9,290 nt of DNA from the NCBI GenBank assembly GCA_964474685.1, contig CAYYTE010000047.1:1-9290 (forward strand), in the 5' to 3' direction. Positions 1 through 6,753 of this stretch are shown here, piece by piece. The DNA is from UBA1737 sp964474685 (lineage in GTDB: Bacteria; Bacillota_I; Bacilli_A; ML615J-28; CAG-313). Each line of letters opens with the position of its first letter. The stretch's first letter is position 1. The notes under the pieces were generated by a model. That model ran no database searches, was not told the DNA's origin, and saw nothing but the letters and a program-made list of their open reading frames with translations. Position numbers and translations under genes: made by a program.

Positions 1-878
1 GTTTTGATATTGGTGGTACGAGCGTTAAATATGGAGTATGCGAGGATGGAATGCTTTTAGAGAAGTCTTCATTTGCGACGAATGCTTCATTAGGCCAATT
101 ACATATGAGTCAAAGTTTAAAAAATATTACAAGAGAGTATCTTTTAAAATATCCAGATATTGAAGGAGTTGGAGTTTCTACAACAGGTTCTGTTGATGTT
201 ACTGCTGGAAGGATTTTAGTTCATCCGAATGTCTTACCTTATTTTAAGAATTGGGATTTTAAAAAAGTATTTTCGGAATTTCATTTAGACTGCGTTGCGG
301 ATAACGATGTAAACTCATTTGCGGTTGCTGAATGTCATGCTCAAAAAAGAAAAGATTTATCAAATTATATGGTTATTACCATTGGCACTGGGATTGGTGG
401 CGCTGTTGTTGTAAATGGAAAAGTCCAAAGAGGTGCTACTTGGAATTGTGGTGAAGTAGGAAGAATGTTTATTGAGCCGAATGTTAGTTGGGAAGAATTA
501 GGTTCCATCACAGGACTGGTAAAACTTGCAAATGAAAATGGAATGAACGTAACGGAGGGAAACCCCGTATGTTTTGCTGTAGATAATAAAGACGAGTTAG
601 CCACTCGTATTATGAATAGGTGGATTCAATATGTAGCTATTGGTATTTATAATTTAATTGTTATATTTAACCCAGAAGCAATTATTATTGGTGGGGGTAT
701 ATCTCATAGGAGTTCTTTTATTGATGGTGTAAAAGATGAGGTGAATCGAATATTACCGGATGGTTTTAAAAACACTTGTAATATTTTACCCGCAAGTTTT
801 TATAATGATGGGGGTTTAATTGGGGCATTTTATAATTTCCAAGAGTTTGGTAAAAAGAGAGGAATAAAAAATGAATAA
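1..878 (+). CDS. ROK-family sugar kinase (glucokinase/beta-glucoside kinase-like), 5' end cut by window
   Basis: Reading frame 3 is open from the first base, so the gene starts before the window; the internal ATG at 51 is not the true start, because the ROK phosphate-binding motif FDIGGTSVKYG lies upstream of it at 3-35. About 291 codons are visible, and only a few N-terminal residues are probably missing. ROK kinases transfer phosphate from ATP to the 6-hydroxyl of hexoses or aminohexoses in the cytoplasm. Visible motifs are the catalytic NDxN (Asp at 306-308), the GTGIGG nucleotide loop (384-401) and a late glycine-rich IIIGGGIS segment. Oddities: the usual cysteine zinc cluster (CxCGxxGCxE) is absent, and the normally conserved His of GE(I/V)GH is Arg (GEVGRM, 450-467), as seen in zinc-free ROK members. 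Substrate cannot be fixed from sequence; glucose or a beta-glucoside is plausible given the downstream phosphoglucomutase and isomerase. The stop overlaps the next start by 8 bases, implying co-translation. Confidence 0.88.
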   Translation, partial: FDIGGTSVKYGVCEDGMLLEKSSFATNASLGQLHMSQSLKNITREYLLKYPDIEGVGVSTTGSVDVTAGRILVHPNVLPYFKNWDFKKVFSEFHLDCVADNDVNSFAVAECHAQKRKDLSNYMVITIGTGIGGAVVVNGKVQRGATWNCGEVGRMFIEPNVSWEELGSITGLVKLANENGMNVTEGNPVCFAVDNKDELATRIMNRWIQYVAIGIYNLIVIFNPEAIIIGGGISHRSSFIDGVKDEVNRILPDGFKNTCNILPASFYNDGGLIGAFYNFQEFGKKRGIKNE

Positions 879-2580
879 AGAAATTTCGAATAAAATTTTG
901 TTATGGGACAATTTTAAGGAATTAGAGCCATCACTCAAGAAAGAACTAAATGACTTGAAACAAAATGAGGATTTATTGCTTGATGCGTTCTCGGATGATA
1001 TTGCTTTTGGTACTGGGGGATTAAGAGGCGTATTAGGTGTAGGAACGAATCGTATGAATACTTATGTAGTTCAAAAAACGACATTAGGATTTGCAAATTA
1101 TTTAAATCTTCAGTTTCCGAATGTGAAAAAATGTTCTGTTGTTATTTCTTATGATTGTCGGAGTCAATCTTTGGAGTTTGCTAAAGTGAGTGCTCAAGTT
1201 CTTGCAACAAAGGGTTTTGTTGTCTATATCTTTGATGGTATTTCCTCTACTCCAGAGTTATCCTTTGCGGTTAGACATTTAAAGTGTTCCGGGGGAATTA
1301 TGATTACTGCCTCTCATAACCCACCTCAATATAATGGTTATAAAGTATATGATGAATTAGGATGTCAATTAGTCCCGGATTTATCACTCAACTTAACAAA
1401 AGAAATTGATAAAATTAAGGATATGTTTCACATTGACAAAAGAGACTTCCAAGAATTAGTGGATGATAAATTAATCCAATGGATTGGTAAAGATGTGGAC
1501 AATGCATATTTAGAACAAGTGAAAACAGTAACTGTTCAAGAAGTTGAAAAGAAGAATATTTCAATTGTATATACACCACTTCATGGAACTGGATCGAAAT
1601 TAATGGTGCGTTTATTAACTGAATGTGGATATAATATTACACCAGTAAAAGAACAAATGGTGGCGGATTCACAGTTTCGAACATTGATTCTTCCGAATCC
1701 TGAAGATTCCCGAGCTTTTGATTTAGCAAAACAATTAGGTCATAAGATTCATGCGGATGTCTTGATTGCAACAGACCCGGATGCAGATCGTATGGGTATT
1801 GCAGCTTTGGATGCTTTAGGGGAATATGTATTATTAACAGGAAATCAAACGGGAGCAATATTACTTGACTACTTAGCAAAATATAAACATATTAAAAAGC
1901 TTGGAGTTGTGTTTAATACGATTGTTACAAGTGATATAGCGAAAGCAATTTGTAAAAAGCATAATCTAGAACTGGAACAAACATTAACGGGGTTTAAATT
2001 TATTGGTGAAAAAGCAAAAGAACTAGAAAATAGCAAAGATAGACAATTCTTCTTTGGATATGAAGAATCCTATGGATATGTAATAAAGGATTTTGTAAGA
2101 GATAAAGATTCTCATCAAGCAACACTTTTATTATCTGAAGTAGCTAGTTTTTATAAAGCACAAAATAAAACTCTTATTCAAGTGTTAGATGATATATATA
2201 AAGAATATGGCTATTATGAAGAAGGCGTTGAAAATATCGCATTAGCGGGTGTTGAAGGCGCTCAAAGAATTCAAAAAATTATGAATACATTTGAAAACTT
2301 AACGATTCATTCAATCGCTGGTCGTGAGATTGCTCGTTTTGAGGATTATGAAAAGAGTATTAGTTTTGAGAATGGTAAGGAAGAAAAACTGCTACTACCT
2401 AAATCTTTTGTTTTGAAGTATATATTTGTAGGGGGTGGATGGTTTGTTCTTAGACCGTCTGGAACTGAACCAAAGTTAAAGATATATATTGCTATAAAAG
2501 ATAAGACGAAAGAAAATGCATTAAGTTTTATTGCACTTGTGAAAAAAGAATTATTACATATGATTGATTCTATCAAATAG
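871..2580 (+). CDS. pgcA: Phosphoglucomutase/phosphomannomutase (alpha-D-phosphohexomutase, PgcA type)
   Basis: This 569-residue protein belongs to the alpha-D-phosphohexomutase superfamily and should interconvert glucose-1-phosphate and glucose-6-phosphate, possibly mannose phosphates too, through a phosphoserine intermediate. All four family signatures are intact: FGTGGLRG near residues 46-53, the phosphoserine loop TASHN at 146-150 (Ser148), the Mg-binding loop DPDADR at 302-307, the sugar-binding GYEESYGY at 396-403, and the C-terminal phosphate-binding RPSGTEPK at 528-535. Length matches the Bacillus PgcA class rather than the roughly 450-residue GlmM/ManB class. A Shine-Dalgarno GAGAGGA at 857-863 sits 7 bases before the ATG. 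The start overlaps the ROK kinase end by 8 bases and pgi follows after 11 bases, so the three are one operon. Glucose-1-P would feed glycogen, cell-wall or glycolipid sugar nucleotides, or arrive from phosphorolysis of alpha-glucans. Glucose versus mannose preference is not decided by sequence. Confidence 0.93.
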   Translation: MNKEISNKILLWDNFKELEPSLKKELNDLKQNEDLLLDAFSDDIAFGTGGLRGVLGVGTNRMNTYVVQKTTLGFANYLNLQFPNVKKCSVVISYDCRSQSLEFAKVSAQVLATKGFVVYIFDGISSTPELSFAVRHLKCSGGIMITASHNPPQYNGYKVYDELGCQLVPDLSLNLTKEIDKIKDMFHIDKRDFQELVDDKLIQWIGKDVDNAYLEQVKTVTVQEVEKKNISIVYTPLHGTGSKLMVRLLTECGYNITPVKEQMVADSQFRTLILPNPEDSRAFDLAKQLGHKIHADVLIATDPDADRMGIAALDALGEYVLLTGNQTGAILLDYLAKYKHIKKLGVVFNTIVTSDIAKAICKKHNLELEQTLTGFKFIGEKAKELENSKDRQFFFGYEESYGYVIKDFVRDKDSHQATLLLSEVASFYKAQNKTLIQVLDDIYKEYGYYEEGVENIALAGVEGAQRIQKIMNTFENLTIHSIAGREIARFEDYEKSISFENGKEEKLLLPKSFVLKYIFVGGGWFVLRPSGTEPKLKIYIAIKDKTKENALSFIALVKKELLHMIDSIK

Positions 2581-2591
2581 GAGGATAGGCA

Positions 2592-3917
2592 ATGAAAGTT
2601 GAATTGAATTATAAAAATATATCTGAATGGGTATCTGCATCGGATATTGAAGCAAATGAGAGTTTAGCGAATGAGGCAAGAACCCATTTATTAAAACGAG
2701 ATAGTGCCGGTGCAGATTTTCTTGGTTGGGTAGATTACCCACAAACTCATGATTTAGTGGAGTATGAGAGAATTAAGAAAGCTGCAGAAAAAATTCAAAA
2801 ACAATCCAAAGTATTAGTTGTTGTAGGAATTGGTGGCTCTTACTTAGGTGCAAAAGCAGTCATTGAGGCTTTAAAACCATATTTTAAAAAACCAGATTTA
2901 GAAGTTATTTTTGCGGGGAATAATTTATCGAGTTCCTATATGAGTGAGTTACTTGGATTTTTAAAAGATATTGATTTCTCTGTAAATATCATTTCCAAGT
3001 CAGGTACTACTACGGAACCCGCGATTGCCTTTCGATTACTTAGAGAGTTATTAGAGTCTAAATATGGACATGATGCCAAGGATAGAATATATGCAACAAC
3101 AGATGTATCAAGAGGAGCTTTAAGAAATCTTTCAACAATTGAAGGATATGAAACTTTTGTTGTTCCTGATGATATCGGTGGTCGTTATTCTTGGTTTACT
3201 GCGGTTGGTTTATTACCGATTGCGGCGGCTGGCATCAATATTGATGAACTAATGAAAGGATCATTGGATTGCCGGGAAGAAGTTATTAAATTACCATATA
3301 AGAAGAATCCTGCTATGCTTTATGCAAGTTGTAGAAATCTATTATATAAACTTGGTAAAAAGATTGAAATACAAGTTACATTTGAACCTCGTCTTTCATT
3401 TATTAATGAATGGTGGAAACAATTATTTGGTGAATCTGAAGGAAAAGAAAATAAAGGGTTATTCCCTAGTAGTTTGGTATATTCTACCGATCTTCATTCT
3501 ATGGGGCAATATATTCAAGAAGGTGAAAGAACGATGTTTGAAACAGTTCTTTCTATTGAAAAACCTTGTGAAAATATTACTTTAAAGAAAGAACAAAATG
3601 ATTTGGATGAACTTAATTATCTCGATGGAGTTACACTTGATTCTGTATGTAAAAAGGCAATGGAGGGAACAATTATTGCTCATACGGATGGGGGAGTACC
3701 AAACCTTCAATTAACAATTGAAAAGATGGATAGTTATCATTTAGGATATTTACTATACTTTTACATGTTTAGTTGTGGAGTTGGTTGTTATATGTTGGGA
3801 GTTAATCCTTTTAATCAACCCGGTGTTGAGAACTATAAGAAAAATATGTTTGCCTTGTTAAATAAACCTGGCTATGAAGAGTTATCGAAGACGATTAAGA
3901 AACGTTTAAACAAATAA
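2592..3917 (+). CDS. pgi: Glucose-6-phosphate isomerase
   Basis: A 441-residue Pgi, close to the roughly 450 residues of Bacillus enzymes, that interconverts glucose-6-phosphate and fructose-6-phosphate at the entry of glycolysis. Two SIS sugar-phosphate domains are visible: the first with GIGGSYLG (79-86) and SKSGTTTEP (135-143), followed by the family signature DDIGGRYSWFTAVGLLP (193-209). Likely catalytic residues by family comparison are Glu281 in GESEGK, His302 in TDLHSMGQ and Lys416 in the C-terminal signature NPFNQPGVENYK (405-416). HTDGG at 364-368 is also typical. A strong Shine-Dalgarno AGGAGGA (2579-2585) overlaps the pgcA stop and lies 6 bases from the ATG, supporting this start and co-transcription. 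It is the last gene of the operon, being followed directly by an intrinsic terminator. No damage or unusual residue seen. Confidence 0.97.
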   Translation: MKVELNYKNISEWVSASDIEANESLANEARTHLLKRDSAGADFLGWVDYPQTHDLVEYERIKKAAEKIQKQSKVLVVVGIGGSYLGAKAVIEALKPYFKKPDLEVIFAGNNLSSSYMSELLGFLKDIDFSVNIISKSGTTTEPAIAFRLLRELLESKYGHDAKDRIYATTDVSRGALRNLSTIEGYETFVVPDDIGGRYSWFTAVGLLPIAAAGINIDELMKGSLDCREEVIKLPYKKNPAMLYASCRNLLYKLGKKIEIQVTFEPRLSFINEWWKQLFGESEGKENKGLFPSSLVYSTDLHSMGQYIQEGERTMFETVLSIEKPCENITLKKEQNDLDELNYLDGVTLDSVCKKAMEGTIIAHTDGGVPNLQLTIEKMDSYHLGYLLYFYMFSCGVGCYMLGVNPFNQPGVENYKKNMFALLNKPGYEELSKTIKKRLNK

Positions 3918-3922
3918 TCTAT

Positions 3923-3970
3923 AAGAGGAAGTGTGCTTTAAGGTAAAGCATGATTCCTCTTTTTATTTTG
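3923..3970 (+). terminator. Rho-independent terminator after pgi
   Basis: Starting six bases after the pgi stop, AAGAGGAA (3923-3930) pairs with TTCCTCTT (3954-3961), and inside it TGCTTTA (3934-3940) pairs with TAAAGCA (3944-3950) around an AGG loop. The internal step between the two stems can form wobble pairs, giving an almost continuous hairpin. A T-rich run follows at 3960-3969. It ends the kinase-pgcA-pgi transcript and separates it from tgt. Confidence 0.93.
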
Positions 3971-3976
3971 TATTAG

Positions 3977-4005
3977 TTGCAATATAATCAATTTTTTGAT
4001 ATAAT
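3977..4005 (+). promoter_or_regulatory. Sigma-A-type promoter for the tgt operon
   Basis: A -35 box TTGCAA (3977-3982) and a perfect -10 box TATAAT (4000-4005) are separated by exactly 17 bases. Transcription should begin near 4012, giving a leader of about 40 bases with a Shine-Dalgarno AGAAAGGA at 4037-4044. It sits just after the pgi terminator. No preQ1 riboswitch fold is apparent in the short leader. Confidence 0.8.
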
Positions 4006-4051
4006 AACTATGATATAAAGATTATACTCTATTCTTAGAAAGGACTTACAA

Positions 4052-5188
4052 ATGAGTGCTTTAACTTACAAATTAATTAAAAAAGATGATAAAAGCCTTG
4101 CTCGATTAGGAGAGATTACAACTCCTCATTCGACAATTGATACACCATGTTTTATGCCCGTTGGGACTCAGGGAACGGTGAAAACTCTAACTCCGGAACA
4201 AGTAAAGGAAACGGGGGCTCAAATATTATTAGGGAACACCTATCATTTGTTTTTACAACCCGGTCATAAATTGATTGAGCAAGCTGGGGGACTTCATAAG
4301 TTCATGAATTGGAATGGTTCCATTCTAACCGATTCAGGTGGTTTTCAAGTTTTTTCTCTTGCTAAAATTCGAGATATCAAAGAAGAAGGCGTGTATTTTA
4401 AGAATCCTAAAAATGGTGATTCTTTATTTATTTCTCCAGAAATTGCTATGGAGATTCAAAATGCTTTGGGTAGTGATATTATGATGAGTTTTGATGAGTG
4501 TCCTCCTTATCCTGCAACAAGGGAATATATGATTGACTCTGTTGAGCGTACAATTCGTTGGGCAAAAAGAGGATTTGATTCTAGAAAGAATAAAGAAACT
4601 CAAGCATTGTTTGGTATTGTTCAAGGAGGAGTATTCCCTGATTTACGTGAACTGTGTGCAAAAGAACTAGCTAAGATTCCTTTTGATGGATATTCAATTG
4701 GTGGCTTATCGGTTGGAGAACCGAAAGAATTACAAAATGCTATGCTTGAGGTTACGACTCCTTTATTACCCGAGAATAAACCTCGATATTTGATGGGAGT
4801 AGGTTCCCCTGGTGCAATTCTAGATGGTGTTGAACGTGGAGTAGATATGTTTGATTGTGTGCTTCCAACTCGTATTGCAAGACATTCTTGCGCAATGACG
4901 TCAAGGGGCAGAATAATTCTTAAAAATGCTAAATATACAAATGATTTTAGTGCGCTTGATTCAAATTGTCATTGTTACTGTTGCACCCATTATACCAAAG
5001 CTTATTTACACCATTTGTTTAAGGCGGAAGAAATGCTTGCATATACTTTACTAAGCATTCATAATATTACTTTTTTAGAAGATTTAATGAAGGATATTCG
5101 TTTATCAATTAAGGAATCAAGATTCCTTGATTATAAAAATAAGTTTTATGAATCGTATGGATTAAATCATACAGATAAGGATTTCTAA
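4052..5188 (+). CDS. tgt: Queuine/preQ1 tRNA-ribosyltransferase (tRNA-guanine transglycosylase)
   Basis: A 378-residue Tgt that swaps guanine-34 in the anticodon of GUN tRNAs (Asp, Asn, His, Tyr) for a 7-deazaguanine base in queuosine formation. Family features are complete: the base-binding Asp94 in LTDSGGFQVFS, FDECPP at 147-152, the GGLSVGE loop at 217-223, the nucleophile Asp268 in VDMFDCVLPTRIARH, and the zinc site Cys306, Cys308, Cys311 and His337. Length is normal. In bacterial enzymes the loop Val (here Val221) goes with preQ1 use, while eukaryotic queuine enzymes have Gly, so preQ1 is the likelier substrate. QueA and YajC, frequent tgt neighbours, are absent here. The ATG follows a good Shine-Dalgarno at 4037-4044. 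The stop shares one base with the start of the next gene, suggesting translational coupling. Confidence 0.97.
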   Translation: MSALTYKLIKKDDKSLARLGEITTPHSTIDTPCFMPVGTQGTVKTLTPEQVKETGAQILLGNTYHLFLQPGHKLIEQAGGLHKFMNWNGSILTDSGGFQVFSLAKIRDIKEEGVYFKNPKNGDSLFISPEIAMEIQNALGSDIMMSFDECPPYPATREYMIDSVERTIRWAKRGFDSRKNKETQALFGIVQGGVFPDLRELCAKELAKIPFDGYSIGGLSVGEPKELQNAMLEVTTPLLPENKPRYLMGVGSPGAILDGVERGVDMFDCVLPTRIARHSCAMTSRGRIILKNAKYTNDFSALDSNCHCYCCTHYTKAYLHHLFKAEEMLAYTLLSIHNITFLEDLMKDIRLSIKESRFLDYKNKFYESYGLNHTDKDF

Positions 5189-6093
5189 TGAAAAAAAGAC
5201 TATTATTTTTATTACTATTCGGTTTCATATCTTTAACTAGTTGTAATTGTTCAGGCTTAACAAATGACTCGGTGACTTTAGAAAAAGGAGTGAACATCAG
5301 TGTTTCTTCGAATCTTGTGGATTCCTTTCTTTATAAGGAAAAACTTCCAACATTATTTTTTGATTGTCCAAATGTTTCTGTTTCAACAGCAGGAACAACG
5401 AGTAGGGTCTATTTTGTAAATAATGATCATTACGCATTATCGGTTGCTTTTGGTAATCATTTAAAAAGGTATAAAGATACAGGATATATTATTACGAGTC
5501 AAGTTTTACAAACGTATGATTCAGGAAAAGCAAGATTTGGACGTGAAAAACTAACACTCGACGCGTATGATGATTACGGTAAAGAACAAAAGTATTCCAG
5601 TGAATATCAAATGGTTGGATGGTCAAACGATGGGACAAGGTACTCTTATCAATTTCGGAGTTTTGTTTCAAATTCGATACGTTACTACTCTTATCGTTAT
5701 ACAGATAATATCGCAATTTGTTTAGAAGAATCATTAATGGTAGTGTCAATTGATGGAGTAAATAAGCTTCTACTACTTCCTTTGCCTTTTGAGACAAAAT
5801 ATGATGTGAATGGTGGTTTAACGGAAGAAGCTTTACTAGCAAAAGATACCTATCTCGATGACACATATTATACTTTTTCTTATCCGCAATCTTTAAAGGA
5901 TTTTACGGATGAAGAAAAAACCAATAAGGTTAAAGAATGGTATGAAAAATATTGTGAGGGATCTCAATTAGAAGATGGGTATTATATAAGTTATGCTGGG
6001 GCGAAGTTTAAAATTGATTTTAACTGTACAAAGATTAATAAAACAACAAATAAAAATGAGATAGCTTTTAAATTAGAATATGTTTCTAAATAG
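5188..6093 (+). CDS. Tyrosine-rich lipoprotein of unknown function
   Basis: A 301-residue protein I do not recognise. The N-terminus is a classic lipoprotein signal: MKKR, a hydrophobic stretch, then lipobox LTSC with lipidation expected at Cys19, so the mature protein should be anchored to the outer face of the cell membrane. The rest has no further membrane segment. It is strikingly rich in tyrosine (27 of 301 by my count), with a dense patch at residues 151-171 and another at 222-232. Alternating polar and hydrophobic stretches suggest a largely beta-stranded fold. Four further cysteines occur after the CNC at the mature end (60, 178, 256, 280). No catalytic motif, repeat or known binding domain is visible. 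The ATG overlaps the tgt stop in TAATG and has Shine-Dalgarno TAAGGA at 5176-5181, so it is co-expressed with tgt. A link to tRNA modification is not implied. Uninterrupted length and good start signals support a real gene. Confidence 0.85.
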   Translation: MKKRLLFLLLFGFISLTSCNCSGLTNDSVTLEKGVNISVSSNLVDSFLYKEKLPTLFFDCPNVSVSTAGTTSRVYFVNNDHYALSVAFGNHLKRYKDTGYIITSQVLQTYDSGKARFGREKLTLDAYDDYGKEQKYSSEYQMVGWSNDGTRYSYQFRSFVSNSIRYYSYRYTDNIAICLEESLMVVSIDGVNKLLLLPLPFETKYDVNGGLTEEALLAKDTYLDDTYYTFSYPQSLKDFTDEEKTNKVKEWYEKYCEGSQLEDGYYISYAGAKFKIDFNCTKINKTTNKNEIAFKLEYVSK

Positions 6094-6131
6094 ATTAGTT
6101 CTAAAAGAATCCTTATTGAAAGAAGGGTGTA

Positions 6132-6659
6132 ATGAAGATACTTATTGCAAGTGATATTCATGGTGATTCAAGTAAAGCAGATTTTATAAAAAAATTAGAT
6201 GATATAAATCATTTTGATCAAATTATAATATGTGGTGATATTTATCATCAAGGTTATTTTTCTATTGGAGATGTATCATCTAGTGATATTGCGAATACAT
6301 TTAGTTATCTTGTAACTAAATTACATCTTATAAAAGGAAATAATGATTACGAAGAAGATAATATTTATTCACCTGTATATCTCGTAAATACTTATGAATT
6401 TCAAATGGGTAATTATCATATATATTGTTATCATGGCCATAAGAACTATTTCAAAACCGATTTTATTCATCCCTTTATTTTATGTCAAGGCCATACTCAC
6501 CGTGCAAGTGTAAAATTTAATAAAGATTCGATTTTGTGTAACCCTGGTTCAATAGGACTTCCTAGAGATGCTACGGGAGGAACTTACATTATTCTTACGA
6601 ATTCACAATTAACAATTTATAAACTCGATGGTTCTATTTTTTCAAAAGTTGATTTGTAA
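6132..6659 (+). CDS. yfcE: YfcE/MJ0936-type metallophosphoesterase
   Basis: A 175-residue single-domain calcineurin-like phosphoesterase, near the size of E. coli YfcE and Bacillus YsnB. Metal-binding motifs appear in order: SDIHGD with Asp8 and His10, CGDIYH with Asp36, KGNND with Asn70, YHGH with His101, and QGHTH with His121 and His123, then the family NPGS motif at 137-140. YfcE hydrolyses model phosphodiesters with manganese; the physiological substrate of this family is not settled. The GN(H/C)D position reads GNND, so the catalytic His of larger family members is absent, as is usual in the YfcE group, which commonly has Cys there. The Shine-Dalgarno GAAAGAAGGG (6118-6127) supports the start. 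It lies 38 bases after the lipoprotein with no terminator between, so it is probably the third gene of the tgt transcript. Cytoplasmic; no signal peptide. Confidence 0.9.
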   Translation: MKILIASDIHGDSSKADFIKKLDDINHFDQIIICGDIYHQGYFSIGDVSSSDIANTFSYLVTKLHLIKGNNDYEEDNIYSPVYLVNTYEFQMGNYHIYCYHGHKNYFKTDFIHPFILCQGHTHRASVKFNKDSILCNPGSIGLPRDATGGTYIILTNSQLTIYKLDGSIFSKVDL

Positions 6660-6709
6660 GTAGATTTTAGAAGTAATTAAACATTATCCTTTCTTTATTA
6701 GGAGAAAAG

Positions 6710-6718
6710 TGATAAAAT
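6710..6718 (+). promoter_or_regulatory. Probable extended -10 promoter for ackA
   Basis: TGA followed directly by TAAAAT (-10 at 6713-6718) forms an extended -10 element. The -35 region is poor (TTCTTT around 6691-6696, 16-base spacing). Transcription would start near 6725, just before the GGAGG ribosome site at 6738-6742. No terminator separates it from the upstream phosphoesterase, so read-through from the tgt operon is also possible. No cre-like (CcpA) sequence is seen here. Confidence 0.55.
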
Positions 6719-6753
6719 AGTATAGATAAAAAAAATTGGAGGTATAATATATT

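Noticed and set aside
365..604. 79-codon - strand frame inside the ROK kinase gene
   Set aside because: Antisense to conserved ROK motifs; no recognisable protein features.
51..878. ATG at 51 as the start of the sugar kinase
   Set aside because: The same frame continues upstream to the window edge and encodes the essential FDIGGTSVKYG phosphate-binding motif.
3322..3585. 87-codon + strand frame inside pgi
   Set aside because: Overlaps the pgi catalytic region in another frame; composition is typical of an out-of-frame AT-rich reading.
4006..4051. Possible preQ1 riboswitch in front of tgt
   Set aside because: The leader is about 40 bases, has no recognisable preQ1 aptamer stem or A-rich tail arrangement, and the visible promoter leaves little room.
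5492..5866. 124-codon open frame on the - strand inside the lipoprotein gene
   Set aside because: It lies wholly antisense to a gene with a signal peptide and good start signals, lacks its own ribosome site, and its His/Leu/Ser-rich translation looks like a reverse-frame shadow.
6687..6709. Possible terminator between yfcE and ackA (TCCT/AGGA or TTTCT/AGAAA pairing)
   Set aside because: Stems are only 4-5 bases, AT-rich, with no following T-run; they overlap the ackA promoter region.
6660..6753. CcpA (cre) site for ackA, as in Bacillus
   Set aside because: No sequence resembling TGWAARCGYTWNCW was found between yfcE and ackA.
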